Origin: Spiribacter halobius
GTDB lineage: Bacteria; Pseudomonadota; Gammaproteobacteria; Nitrococcales; Nitrococcaceae
DNA length: 64,000 nt
NCBI RefSeq assembly: GCF_020883455.1
Contig: NZ_CP086615.1
Coordinates: forward strand, 2,046,001 to 2,110,000
Direction of reading: 5' to 3'
This document shows, one piece after another, positions 27,924 to 37,064 of this stretch (positions are counted from its first letter, which is position 1; each line of letters opens with the position of its first letter). The notes beneath the pieces are model-generated. The model worked only from the letters and a program-made list of their open reading frames with translations. It did no database searches and was not told where the DNA came from. The position numbers and the translations under genes are program-made.

Positions 27924-28244
27924 ATGCGAGGCGGAATCGGCAACCTGATGAAGCAGGCCCAGAAGATGCAGGAGGAGATGCAGAAGGCTCAGGAGGAGCT
28001 GGCGGAGATGGAGGTCACCGGGCAGGCCGGCGGCGGCATGGTGTCCGTCGTCATGACCGGACGCCACGAGGTGCGCCGCGTGAGCATCGACGAGAGCGTC
28101 TACGACGACCGCGAGATGGTCGAGGACCTGGTGGCGGCGGCCTGCAACGATGCCGTGCAGAAGCTCGAGCACGTCACCAAGGAGAAGATGTCGGGTCTCA
28201 CCGAGGGCATGGGCCTGCCCCCGGGCATGAAGCTGCCCTTCTGA
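27924..28244 (+). CDS. ybaB: YbaB/EbfC nucleoid-associated protein
   Basis: A 106-residue DNA-binding protein of the YbaB/EbfC family. It has a long N-terminal helix ([41 protein letters not shown]) and the typical core [11 protein letters not shown] and [12 protein letters not shown]. The family coats the nucleoid and affects expression and recombination. It lies between dnaX and recR, the usual arrangement; recR begins seven bases after its stop. Confidence 0.96.
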   Translation: MRGGIGNLMKQAQKMQEEMQKAQEELAEMEVTGQAGGGMVSVVMTGRHEVRRVSIDESVYDDREMVEDLVAAACNDAVQKLEHVTKEKMSGLTEGMGLPPGMKLPF

Positions 28245-28251
28245 GGCGCCG

Positions 28252-28851
28252 ATGGCGTTCTCTCCTCTCGTTCGCGAGCTCATGGAGGCGCTTCGCTGTC
28301 TGCCCGGCGTGGGCCCGAAGTCGGCACAGCGAATGACCTTCCAGCTCCTCCAGCGTGACCGCGGCGGCGCCCGGCGGCTCGCCGAGGCACTCGCGGCCGC
28401 TGCCGACGGCGTGGGCGAGTGCCGGGAGTGCCGCACCCTCACCGAGGAGCCGGTTTGCGCGATCTGCGCGAGCCCCCGGCGCGAGCGCTCGTTGCTCTGC
28501 ATCGTCGAGAACCCGGCAGACGTGAGCGCCGTCGAGGAGGCCACGGACTACGGCGGCCTGTATTTCGTGCTCAAGGGCCGGCTCTCGCCGCTGGACGGCA
28601 TCGGTCCCGCCGAGCTCGGGCTGGACGCACTCGAGTCCCGCTTCGCCGGCGGCGAGGTGCGCGAGATCATCCTGGCCACCAACCCCACGGTGGAGGGGGA
28701 GGCCACGGCCCAGTACGTGGCCGAAATGGCCCGCGCCCGCGGCATCGTGGTGAGCCGCATCGCCCACGGCGTGCCGGTGGGCGGTGACCTCGAATACGTC
28801 GACAGCGGCACGCTCTCCCACGCCTTTGCGGGGCGTCGCGAGTACCGCTAG
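28252..28851 (+). CDS. recR: recombination protein RecR
   Basis: A 199-residue RecFOR-pathway protein that helps load RecA at gaps. It contains the helix-hairpin-helix ([20 protein letters not shown]), the four-cysteine zinc finger ([16 protein letters not shown]), the Toprim domain ([38 protein letters not shown]) and the C-terminal Walker-like [12 protein letters not shown]. Length equals the family norm. It is the last gene of the dnaX operon. Confidence 0.97.
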   Translation: MAFSPLVRELMEALRCLPGVGPKSAQRMTFQLLQRDRGGARRLAEALAAAADGVGECRECRTLTEEPVCAICASPRRERSLLCIVENPADVSAVEEATDYGGLYFVLKGRLSPLDGIGPAELGLDALESRFAGGEVREIILATNPTVEGEATAQYVAEMARARGIVVSRIAHGVPVGGDLEYVDSGTLSHAFAGRREYR

Positions 28852-28860
28852 CGTTTGTCC

Positions 28861-28890
28861 GTCTATCTCACCGACCCGCGGCTGCGGGCT
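28861..28890. repeat. partial CTCACCGAT hairpin element (left half) after recR
   Basis: ATCTCACCGACCCGCGGCTG matches the left arm and loop of the dispersed hairpin family but lacks the right arm. A small local stem CCCGC/GCGGG remains. The rest of the 28852-29195 gap holds no convincing gene; it also contains the hairpin at 29029. Confidence 0.55.
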
Positions 28891-29028
28891 GGCTCTCCGG
28901 CATGGGCCAAACGGGACACGGGACGGCGTTTGCCGGCAAGTCAAGGGCTTGACCCGCACCACCCGACTCCATCACGGTTAGCCGGGCAGCGGCGCTGCCT
29001 GTCCCTCCCGAGGGCCGCACGAGGCGGG

Positions 29029-29049
29029 CCCATAAACTACTTTTATGGG
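29029..29049. repeat. small inverted repeat upstream of uspA
   Basis: CCCATAAA and TTTATGGG pair perfectly over 8 bp around CTACT, about 147 bp before the uspA start. It is an AT-rich spot in GC-rich DNA, so an operator is plausible; nothing identifies the binder. Confidence 0.4.
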
Positions 29050-29195
29050 GTATGGCAGTCGCTTGGGGCGGCGATGGCTGCGCCTCGGGCTCTGCGTGGG
29101 GATGTCCGTTCCGGGCAGCGGGTGGTGCCAGCGCAGCTGAAGTCCGGGCGCTTGCCGGCAGTACCCTGCAACACAGGACGCAAGGGAGACCGATC

Positions 29196-29627
29196 ATGTT
29201 CAGAAAAATCATGGTGCCGGTGGATCTGGCGCATACCGAGGCCATCACGCCGGCGCTGACCGCCGCCGCGGACCTCGCGCGCCACTACGGGGCCGAGGTC
29301 TGCTACGTAGGGGTCACGGCCACCACGCCGGGCAGCGTGGCGCGCACGCCGGAGGAGTACGCCCACAAGCTGCAGGCCTTTGCCGAGGATCAGAAGAGTG
29401 AGCATGGACAGGCCGTGTCCTCCCACTGCATCACCTCGCCGGATCCGGTGGCGGACCTGGATGACACCCTGATCCACGCCATCGATGAGGTGGGCGCGGA
29501 TCTGGTGGTCATGGCGACCCATCTGCCGCGGCATCTGGATGCGGTCATGCCCGCCCACGGCGGCAAGATCGCCACCCATACGGACGTGTCCGTGTTCCTC
29601 GTTCGCCCGCCGGCCGGCCAGGCGTAG
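29196..29627 (+). CDS. universal stress protein, UspA family
   Basis: A 143-residue UspA-fold protein. It starts MFRKIMVPVDLAHTE, typical of the family, and has HYGAEVCYVGVT and the late DLVVMATHLPRHLDA...DVSVFLVRP. The nucleotide loop GxxG(9x)GS/T is altered (THLPRHLDAVMPAHGGKIATH), so ATP binding is uncertain. AAGGGAGA precedes the start. It lies 53 bp before a BCCT carrier; in Halomonas a UspA protein (TeaD) modulates an osmolyte transporter, so a similar regulatory role is a reasonable inference. Confidence 0.85.
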   Translation: MFRKIMVPVDLAHTEAITPALTAAADLARHYGAEVCYVGVTATTPGSVARTPEEYAHKLQAFAEDQKSEHGQAVSSHCITSPDPVADLDDTLIHAIDEVGADLVVMATHLPRHLDAVMPAHGGKIATHTDVSVFLVRPPAGQA

Positions 29628-29680
29628 GCGGACGCAGGCGCAGAAGAACTACACGACAGCCTCATCAAGGGAGCCCTATC

Positions 29681-31324
29681 GTGAGTACGCATACCGATAC
29701 CGAAAATGCCCACGCCTCGGCCGGATCCGAGGGGGTGCCGGCCCCGGAGGGCCCGGCCAACCTCATCGACACCGATTACGTCATCGGCCAGGACAACATC
29801 GCCACCAAGGCACTCGGCGTCGACGTCGACCTGCACGGCAAGGTTTTCACCATCTCGTCGCTGCTGATCCTGTTCTTCGTGATCATCACGCTGGCGCTGC
29901 AGGATCAGGCGGGTGCGGTATTCGAGGGGACACGCCAGTGGGTCCTCGATAACTTTGCCTGGTTCTTTCTCTTCTCAGCCAACATTTTCGTCGTCCTTGC
30001 TATCGTGCTGATCTTCACGCCCTTGGCCAGAGTGAGGATCGGCGGGGCTCACGCCAAACCGGACTTCAGCTACGCGGGCTGGTTCGCGATGCTGTTCGCG
30101 GCGGGCATGGGCATCGGGCTGATGTTCTACGCCGTTTCCGAGCCCATCACCCACTTTGGTACGTCTCTCGATGGTGGGGCCTGGGCGCCGCTGGGGGCGG
30201 CCGAGGGCGACGAGCAGGCCGCCAAGTCGCTCGGTATGGCAGCGACGATCTTCCATTGGGGCCTGCACCCCTGGGGCATCTATGCCGTCGTGGCGCTGGC
30301 CCTGGCCCTGTTCTCCTACAACAAGGGACTACCGCTGACCATGCGCTCGATCTTCTACCCGGTCCTCGGGGAGCGCGTGTGGGGCTGGCCCGGGCACGTG
30401 ATCGATATTCTGGCGGTGTTCGCGACGCTCTTCGGCCTTGCGACCTCCCTCGGCATCGGCGCCACCCAGGCCGCCGCTGGGCTGGAATACCTGTTCGACA
30501 TACCCGCCAATAACGTCACCATGGTGTTCCTGATCATGGGCATCACTCTGGTGGCTCTCGGCTCCATCCTGCTCGGGGTGGCCAAGGGCGTGCAGCGGCT
30601 GTCGCAGATCAATATGGGGCTCGCAGCGCTGCTCATGGTGTTCGTGATCCTGGTCGGGCCCACGCTGCTCATCGCGGCCGGCTTCTTCCAGAATCTCGGG
30701 TCCTACGCTGTCAACCTTCCAGCGCTGTCCAATCCATTCGGCCGTGAGGACCAGAACTTCATGGGCGGCTGGACGGCCTTCTACTGGGCGTGGTGGATCT
30801 CCTGGTCACCCTTCGTCGGCATGTTCATCGCACGGGTCAGCCGCGGGCGGACCGTGCGGGAGTTCCTGATCGCCGTGCTGCTGGTGCCTTCCGTGATCTC
30901 GGTGCTCTGGATGACGGCGTTCGGCGAGACCGCGATCAACCAGTACGTGGCCGAGGGCTTCGAGGGCGTGCGCAATGCAAGCCTCGAGCTGCAGCTCTTC
31001 GAGATGCTCGGGCAGCTCCCGCTGGCCGCGATCACCTCGTTCGTCGGCATCGTGCTGGTGATGGTGTTCTTCATCACCTCGTCCGACTCCGGGTCGCTGG
31101 TGATCGACGCCATCACGGCCGGCGGCAAGGTGGACGCACCCAAGCCCCAGCGGGTGTTCTGGGCGCTGATAGAGGGCGCGATCGCCATCGCCCTGCTACT
31201 TGGTGGCGGGCTCACCGCCCTGCAGGCGGCGGTTATCTCCACTGGCCTGCCGTTCACGGTGGTGCTGCTAGTTGCCTGCTACGCCATCGTCAAGGGCCTG
31301 ATGGACGAGCCTCGGGCGGTCTGA
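29681..31324 (+). CDS. BCCT-family compatible-solute (betaine-type) transporter
   Basis: A 547-residue inner-membrane carrier with about twelve helices. Family hallmarks are AGMGIGLMFYAVSEPITHF, HWGLHPWGIYAVVALALA, and the signature WAWWISWSPFVGMFIARVSRGRT. The aromatic-rich helix 8 supports a betaine or similar quaternary amine substrate. The N-terminal tail (about 50 residues, acidic and polar) is long; no long C-terminal osmosensing tail is present. The GTG at 29681 was chosen for the AAGGGAG just before it. It is paired with uspA and closed by a clear terminator. Import of glycine betaine, ectoine or choline under salt stress is likely. Confidence 0.92.
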   Translation: MSTHTDTENAHASAGSEGVPAPEGPANLIDTDYVIGQDNIATKALGVDVDLHGKVFTISSLLILFFVIITLALQDQAGAVFEGTRQWVLDNFAWFFLFSANIFVVLAIVLIFTPLARVRIGGAHAKPDFSYAGWFAMLFAAGMGIGLMFYAVSEPITHFGTSLDGGAWAPLGAAEGDEQAAKSLGMAATIFHWGLHPWGIYAVVALALALFSYNKGLPLTMRSIFYPVLGERVWGWPGHVIDILAVFATLFGLATSLGIGATQAAAGLEYLFDIPANNVTMVFLIMGITLVALGSILLGVAKGVQRLSQINMGLAALLMVFVILVGPTLLIAAGFFQNLGSYAVNLPALSNPFGREDQNFMGGWTAFYWAWWISWSPFVGMFIARVSRGRTVREFLIAVLLVPSVISVLWMTAFGETAINQYVAEGFEGVRNASLELQLFEMLGQLPLAAITSFVGIVLVMVFFITSSDSGSLVIDAITAGGKVDAPKPQRVFWALIEGAIAIALLLGGGLTALQAAVISTGLPFTVVLLVACYAIVKGLMDEPRAV

Positions 31325-31348
31325 CGGCGATCCCACGATCGCATCAAG

Positions 31349-31378
31349 AAAAAGGCGGCCTGCGGGCCGCCTTTTTTT
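31349..31378 (+). terminator. Rho-independent terminator after the BCCT gene
   Basis: GGCGGCC and GGCCGCC pair around TGCG (31354-31371), followed by seven T (31372-31378) and preceded by five or six A. It ends the uspA-BCCT transcript 25 bases after the stop. The upstream A-tract means it could also work from the opposite strand. The 31379-31541 stretch shows no gene. Confidence 0.92.
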
Positions 31379-31541
31379 GGGGGCATGGCGGTGGTGTCCC
31401 TGGAAATCGGAAGCCGCTGGCTTCGCGACGGATGTCGACTGCAGGAGCGGCGCCCGAGCTGCGAATCCGGACTCCGGCAGAGGGCCCGCAGGAAGGGCTC
31501 CGGTCCCGCAGGCAGCGGCAACCCGGAGGCTCGCAGGCGAC

Positions 31542-32267
31542 TCAGCACCAGAGCTCGCCGAGGGGCGTCTCCGGGCCGAGCCGATGCCGGATCTGGGCCT
31601 GCAGGAGCTCGGCGGTTGCGATGGCGTCCACCAGCGCGCTATGGGCCTGGTAGGCGGGGAGATGGTAGCGCTCGCGGCTGTCCCCGAGGCGTATCGAGAG
31701 AGGATCGTGGCCGAGACGCTGGCGCAGCCGTGCACGCCAGGAGAGGCGATGGCGTTTCGCCTCCAGCACCATGGTGTCGATCAGCGGGAAGAACAGATCC
31801 TCGCCGAGCCGCGCGACGACCGCCGCATTCAGGAAACGCCGCTCGATGCGGTGGTAGTGCACCACGGGGACGCGGCCGGCCATGGTGGCGAGCAGCTCCG
31901 GCAGGATTTCGCCGAGATCCGGAGCATTCTCGATGTCGCTGTGGGTAATGTGGTGGAAGGTCACCGAGAGGTCTTCCAGCGCTCGCGGCGGATGCACCAC
32001 CCAGTGCCGGCGCTCGGCGAGCCGGATGCGATCCAGCGTGAACGGCACCAGCCCGATGCTGACGATGGCGTGCTGGTCCGGGTCGAGGCCGGTGGTCTCC
32101 ATGTCCATCGCCACCATGGGTGCCTCGGCGATGGGCGTCTCCGGGGCGGGCAGGGGTGTCGCGTAATACGCGCGCAGCACGTCGCTGCGGGTGTTCTCCG
32201 CCCGGCGTCGGAAGTAATCCGGCCACTGGTGCGTTGTTTCGGGGCGGCCGCGATGCAGGGAAGACAT
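31542..32267 (-). CDS. DEDD-family 3'-5' exonuclease
   Basis: A 241-residue exonuclease of the DnaQ/PolC fold. The first acidic motif is MDMETTGLD. Then come HHITHSDIENAPDL, typical of the Exo I-II region, and the closing motif YQAHSALVDAIATAELLQAQ, which supplies the last acid (DEDDh type). It may process DNA or RNA ends. It lies 18 bp after the cNMP/CBS/DUF294 gene, a pairing seen in many proteobacteria where the two form a signalling unit of unknown output. Confidence 0.85.
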   Translation of the reverse strand: MSSLHRGRPETTHQWPDYFRRRAENTRSDVLRAYYATPLPAPETPIAEAPMVAMDMETTGLDPDQHAIVSIGLVPFTLDRIRLAERRHWVVHPPRALEDLSVTFHHITHSDIENAPDLGEILPELLATMAGRVPVVHYHRIERRFLNAAVVARLGEDLFFPLIDTMVLEAKRHRLSWRARLRQRLGHDPLSIRLGDSRERYHLPAYQAHSALVDAIATAELLQAQIRHRLGPETPLGELWC

Positions 32268-32285
32268 ACGTAAGAGGATAGGCCC

Positions 32286-34190
32286 TCAGCTGGCCCGCGC
32301 CGGCAGCGGATATCGGAAGCGCAGGAACTTCTGGGCGTTGCTCAGCACCTGGAAGGCCTCCTTGAGGTTGCGCCGGTCGCTGTCCGAAACGTTCTCCGGG
32401 ATCACGTTGTTGTCGGGCTCACGATCGTGCTCGATGTCGAACACCTGGTGGCGGATGCGCGTGATGCTCAGGAACTCCAGCGCGTAGCGCAGCCGGTCGC
32501 TCACCCCTGGGCCGAGCAGCTGGGTGCGGTCGATTTCGTCCAGGCGCCGGAACGAGTTCTGGGCGCGTGAGCCGCAGGCGAGCGCATGCACGCGGATCAG
32601 GTCCGTGAGCGGCGCCGTGCCCCGGCGCTTGATGTTGATGGAGTTGTTGTGCTTGCCATCCTGCTCCATCACGAAATCCCGGAAGAAGCCGAGCGGCGGC
32701 GTGCGGTTGAGGGCATTGCGCGCCATGGCGGCGAGAAACCGCTCGTGCTGTGGCGCCTTTTCCGCCACCAGATCCTGCAGCGCCTCCACCAGCCGGTTGT
32801 CGCCATGGCAGGTATCCAGGTCGAAGAAGATGTTCGCGTGCAGCAGCCGTTCCGGCGTGGGCTGCTCGATCCAGCTCGTGAAATAGCGCTTCCACTTGTC
32901 CAGCGGCTGGCGCCAGCGGGCGTTGGTGGCCATCACGCCGCCCTTGCAGTAGCTGTAGCCGCAGGCGGCGAGCCCGTCACTCACGCGCTTGCCAAGCAGG
33001 TAGAAGTACTCGTCGTGCTGCTTGGGGTTGAAATCGTCCGAGAGCACCAGGGCGTTGTCCTGGTCGGTGACCAGGGTCTGCTCGTTACGCGCCATCGAGC
33101 CGAGCGCCATGAAGCAGTAGGGCACCGGGGGCGGGCCCAGCTCCTCCTCGGCGAGCTCCAGCAGGCGGCGGGTGAAGCTGCGGCCGATGGTGGAGAGCGC
33201 ACTGCCCACCATCTGCGAGTCGGCGCCGTCGCGCACCATGCGGGTGAAGGCCGCGCGCACGTCCGGCAGCAGCTCCGCAAGCCCGGCGGCGCTCTTCTGG
33301 CTGAAGATGTTGTCGACGAGATAGAGGCTGCTGCGGGTCTCGTAGCGGATGATGTCCGCCAGCGTGACGATGCCGATGGGCCGGCGCCGGTGGACCACCG
33401 GCAGGTGGTGCACGTTGTTGCGCAGCATGCAGAGCATGGCCTCGTACACCGATTCGTCTGACTGGATGGCAACCAGCCGCTCCCGCACCAGCTCGCTGAG
33501 GGCCGTCTCCGGCGCCAGGCCGGCGGCGACCACCCGGGCGCGGAAGTCATAGTCGGTAATGATGCCGCGCACCTGCCAGAGCCGGCCCTCGCTGTCGGCG
33601 TAGGTGTAGCGCGGGTTGTCGCCGGCGGCATCGACGATGAGCGCCGCCTCGGCATCCTGAGCGTTCATCCGCCGGGCGGCGTCCTGGATGCTGTCTGTCA
33701 TCTCCACGATCAACGGCGGCCGCGCGATGAGCTTGCGCACCCGGGTGATCATCATGTCGTTGTTCTTGCGCTGATCCTCCACCGCTGCCTGCAGGCGGGG
33801 ACGGCCGAGCTCGACGAAGTCGGCGAAGTGGTCCTCGCCCTCGCAGAGCTTCTGGAACACCTCTTCAGGGATGAAGTAGATCAGCGTGTCCTCGATGGCC
33901 ACCGCCGGGAAGCGCACCCGATTGCCGCGCATGAGGCTGTAGTGGCCGAAGATGTCGCCCTCGCCGAGCCGGTCGTAGAGAGCGCCCGTGCGCCGGTAGA
34001 CCTCCACGGCACCGCTGCGCACGTAACAGAGGTGCCCGATGGCCTGGCCGTCCTCGAGGATGGCCGTGCCAGCCCGGAAGTACGCCACCTCGATGCTGCC
34101 GGCGACCTCGTCCAGCAGCTCGTCGGAGATCCGGTCGAACGGTGGAAACCGCCCCATGTGCTGGCGGATCTCGAAGAGTTCGGGGTCCAT
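32286..34190 (-). CDS. cNMP-binding, CBS-pair and DUF294 nucleotidyltransferase-like protein
   Basis: A 634-residue multidomain regulator. About 15-125 is a cyclic-nucleotide-binding fold (HMGRFPPFDRISDELL... GDIFGHYSLMRGNRVRFPAVAIEDTLIYFI). About 155-285 are two CBS motifs (PLIVEMTDSIQDAARRMNAQ; VAIQSDESVYEAMLCMLRNN). Then comes the DUF294 nucleotidyltransferase-like core with GSMARNEQTLVTDQDNAL, holding the GS and DxD metal residues, and a DUF294 C-terminal helical domain. The likely role is second-messenger sensing linked to nucleotidyl transfer; in other bacteria similar genes adjoin acetate transport genes, but none is here. The exonuclease gene follows in the same operon. Confidence 0.88.
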   Translation of the reverse strand: MDPELFEIRQHMGRFPPFDRISDELLDEVAGSIEVAYFRAGTAILEDGQAIGHLCYVRSGAVEVYRRTGALYDRLGEGDIFGHYSLMRGNRVRFPAVAIEDTLIYFIPEEVFQKLCEGEDHFADFVELGRPRLQAAVEDQRKNNDMMITRVRKLIARPPLIVEMTDSIQDAARRMNAQDAEAALIVDAAGDNPRYTYADSEGRLWQVRGIITDYDFRARVVAAGLAPETALSELVRERLVAIQSDESVYEAMLCMLRNNVHHLPVVHRRRPIGIVTLADIIRYETRSSLYLVDNIFSQKSAAGLAELLPDVRAAFTRMVRDGADSQMVGSALSTIGRSFTRRLLELAEEELGPPPVPYCFMALGSMARNEQTLVTDQDNALVLSDDFNPKQHDEYFYLLGKRVSDGLAACGYSYCKGGVMATNARWRQPLDKWKRYFTSWIEQPTPERLLHANIFFDLDTCHGDNRLVEALQDLVAEKAPQHERFLAAMARNALNRTPPLGFFRDFVMEQDGKHNNSINIKRRGTAPLTDLIRVHALACGSRAQNSFRRLDEIDRTQLLGPGVSDRLRYALEFLSITRIRHQVFDIEHDREPDNNVIPENVSDSDRRNLKEAFQVLSNAQKFLRFRYPLPARAS

Positions 34191-34278
34191 CGGGCGTGCC
34201 TCGGGGTTCGGTGCGGGTAGACGTGCAGTGTGCTGATCGGGGCGTGGCGTGTGAAGGTGGGCGCGCGCTGGGCACGCA

Positions 34279-34368
34279 GTTCAAAGTTCTCAGTGCAAAG
34301 TTCAAAGGAAGAACTCGGACCAGGCGGCGGGTTCTCGGTCTTTGAACTCTGAACTGAGGACTTTGAAC
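34279..34368. repeat. AT-rich compound inverted repeat with GTTCAAAG motifs
   Basis: Outer arms GTTCAAAGTTCTCAGT (34279-34294) and ACTGAGGACTTTGAAC (34353-34368) pair 15 of 16. Inner arms AGTTCAAAG (34299-34307) and CTTTGAACT (34340-34348) pair perfectly. The base composition is far more AT-rich than the surroundings. It lies upstream of the DUF294 gene and downstream of cysB. It may be a foreign repeat element or a terminator-like structure. Confidence 0.75.
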
Positions 34369-34369
34369 T

Positions 34370-35399
<1,030 letters not shown>

Positions 35400-35407
35400 C
35401 TATAAGT

Positions 35408-35426
35408 AAAAGGATACATTCCTTTT
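35408..35426. promoter_or_regulatory. palindromic AT-rich site between cysB and cobA
   Basis: AAAAGGA and TCCTTTT flank TACAT in the only AT-rich stretch of the 119-bp divergent gap, close to the cysB start. CysB-type proteins bind degenerate AT-rich sites and regulate their own gene, so this is a plausible CysB operator. The identification is by position and symmetry only. Confidence 0.45.
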
Positions 35427-35494
35427 GCAAATAATGCGGCCCCGTTAATTTACCGGCTTAACCCTGCTGCCCGCCCCTCCGTGGGGTTTACGCC

Positions 35495-36394
35495 ATGCCT
35501 CAGCCGACTGCCACCGACCGCCACACCCGCAAGGCTCTGCGCCGTTCCGCGCCCGGCCGCCCCGGTTCGATGCCGCCGAGCCCGGCCGGGGGCACCGGTG
35601 CTGCCGAACGGGGCGGCGATGGGCGCGGCGAGGTCTACCTGATCGGCGCCGGCCCCGGCGATCCGGACCTTATCACCGTCCGCGGCCTGCGCCTGCTGCA
35701 GGCCGCGGACGTGGTGCTCTACGACCGGCTGGTCGCGCCGGAGCTCATCGCCCGCACCCGCGGTGACGCCGAGCGCCTGTTCGTCGGCAAGCAGCGCGAC
35801 CGCCATGCCGTCCCCCAGGCCGAGATCAACCGCCTGCTCGCCGAGCACGCCCGGGCCGGGCGGCGCGTGGCGCGGCTGAAGGGCGGGGATCCGTTCATCT
35901 TCGGCCGCGGCGGCGAGGAGATCGACACCCTCATGAGCGAGGGCATCCCCTTCCAGGTGGTGCCGGGCGTCACCGCCGCCAGCGGCTGCTCGGCCTACGC
36001 CGGCATCCCGCTCACCCACCGCGACCATGCCCAGGCCTGCGTCTTCGTCACCGGCCACCGCCGCGCCGACGGCGGCCTCGCCGTGGACTTCGAGGCCCTG
36101 GCGAGGCCCGGTCAGACGGTGGTGATCTACATGGGCCTCGGTGGCCTGCCGGAGCTCGCGGCCGGGCTCGCCGACCACGGCCTCGCCGGGGAGACTCCCG
36201 CCGCCGCGGTGGAGCAGGGCACCACCCGCGGGCAGCGCGTGGTCACCGGAACCCTCGCCACCCTGGCCGACCGCGTCCACGCCGCCGGCCTGCAGCCCCC
36301 GGCCCTGGTCATCGTCGGCGAGGTGGTCCGCCTGCGCGAGCGCCTCGCGTGGTTCGAGGCCCGCCAGCCCAAAGCCGCCGCCGCGCCCGCCTGA
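35495..36394 (+). CDS. cobA: uroporphyrinogen-III C-methyltransferase
   Basis: A 299-residue SAM-dependent methyltransferase that makes precorrin-2, the entry to siroheme and corrinoids. After a non-conserved leader of about 45 residues come the family motifs [52 protein letters not shown] and [23 protein letters not shown]. The CysG dehydrogenase/ferrochelatase half is absent, so another gene must supply it. The long leader may mean that the true start is further in, but no clear alternative with a good ribosome site was found. Divergence from cysB suggests regulation by sulfur supply. Confidence 0.93.
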   Translation: MPQPTATDRHTRKALRRSAPGRPGSMPPSPAGGTGAAERGGDGRGEVYLIGAGPGDPDLITVRGLRLLQAADVVLYDRLVAPELIARTRGDAERLFVGKQRDRHAVPQAEINRLLAEHARAGRRVARLKGGDPFIFGRGGEEIDTLMSEGIPFQVVPGVTAASGCSAYAGIPLTHRDHAQACVFVTGHRRADGGLAVDFEALARPGQTVVIYMGLGGLPELAAGLADHGLAGETPAAAVEQGTTRGQRVVTGTLATLADRVHAAGLQPPALVIVGEVVRLRERLAWFEARQPKAAAAPA

Positions 36395-36438
36395 GCCCCA
36401 CGGCGCTCCGCCGCGCGATTTTCCGATCCCGTAGATCC

Positions 36439-36601
36439 GTAGGTCGGCAAGCGCGCAGCGCTCGCCGACAGCCGCGCCCAGCGCGGCCGTCCTGGATGAA
36501 AGCAGCCGCGGACTATTCCGATGCCAGCCATTCGCGAGACCTCTGGCCATGATTTCGCCTGCCGGCGTGTCGGGTAGCGCCTGCGGCGCTTCCCGACCTA
36601 C
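36439..36601. repeat. GTAGGTCG-family repeat, copy interrupted by about 60 bp
   Basis: Begins GTAGGTCGGCAAGCGC and ends GCGCTTCCCGACCTAC as at 3727, but between the GCGCGGC and TTCGCCTGCC parts it carries about 60 extra bases (about 36487-36550) unlike the other copies. It lies just after cobA. Another fragment (CGCCTGCCGGCATGTCGGG and following) is at about 36780-36822. Confidence 0.8.
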
Positions 36602-36622
36602 CACGCTGCCCCGTCTGCCGCC

Positions 36623-36704
36623 GTAGGTCGTGCACGGCGAAGCCGTGTGCGACATCCCCTTACCGGCCGGGATGTCGCACACGGCCTTGCCGTGCACGAC
36701 CTAC
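36623..36704. repeat. 82-bp inverted repeat with 36-bp arms
   Basis: The arms at 36623-36658 and 36669-36704 are complementary at 34 of 36 positions around a 10-base spacer. They start GTAGGTCGTGCACGGC and end GCCGTGCACGACCTAC. The first eight bases equal those of the neighbouring repeat family. A related stretch, GCACGGC then GTGGCCGTGTGCGAC, is at about 62703-62726. No coding frame is inside. The rest of the 36395-37064 gap holds no gene that could be supported. Confidence 0.88.
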
Positions 36705-36977
36705 GTGGGGATTCATACCTAACCGCACATAGCGGCCCCAGCCCGGCACGCCGGCCATGCGGCACATTTCGTGCCTGGGTCCGCCTGCCGGCATGTCGGG
36801 TAGCGTGTTTGGCGCTTCCCTAGCAGCCTGTTTCCGGGTTGAGGCTCCGCTATGATGGATTATCTGGCGGGGAGTAATGCCGTGGGGCTTGCCCCGGCTG
36901 CGGAGGGCGTGGTCAGCGCTTCCCTGGCCGTGAGGGACTCGGCCCGCCGCCGGTGACTCCGCGGCCCACCGATCTTT

Positions 36978-36996
36978 GGAAATGGTTCTTATTCCC
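36978..36996 (+). promoter_or_regulatory. possible Fur box before exbB
   Basis: GGAAATGGTTCTTATTCCC matches the 19-bp Fur consensus at 11 positions, including the central AAT...ATT pattern, and stands 69 bp before exbB in an AT-rich patch. TonB energising operons are often iron-regulated. A short palindrome CTCGTA/TACGAG follows at 36997-37012 with two shared edge bases. This is a moderate match only. Confidence 0.4.
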
Positions 36997-37064
36997 TCGT
37001 ATACTTACGAGCTTGCGCCGGCGCTGACTGCCGCTGGCTCGTTCGCCACTGCAGGGTAGTCTTC

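Noticed and set aside
35495-36394. CysG (fused siroheme synthase) rather than CobA
   Set aside because: Only the methyltransferase half is present; the N-terminal dehydrogenase/ferrochelatase part is absent.
36852-36956. A 34-residue frame starting ATGATGGATTATCTG in the repeat-rich gap
   Set aside because: No family likeness and no ribosome site; it is more likely chance or a decayed fragment.
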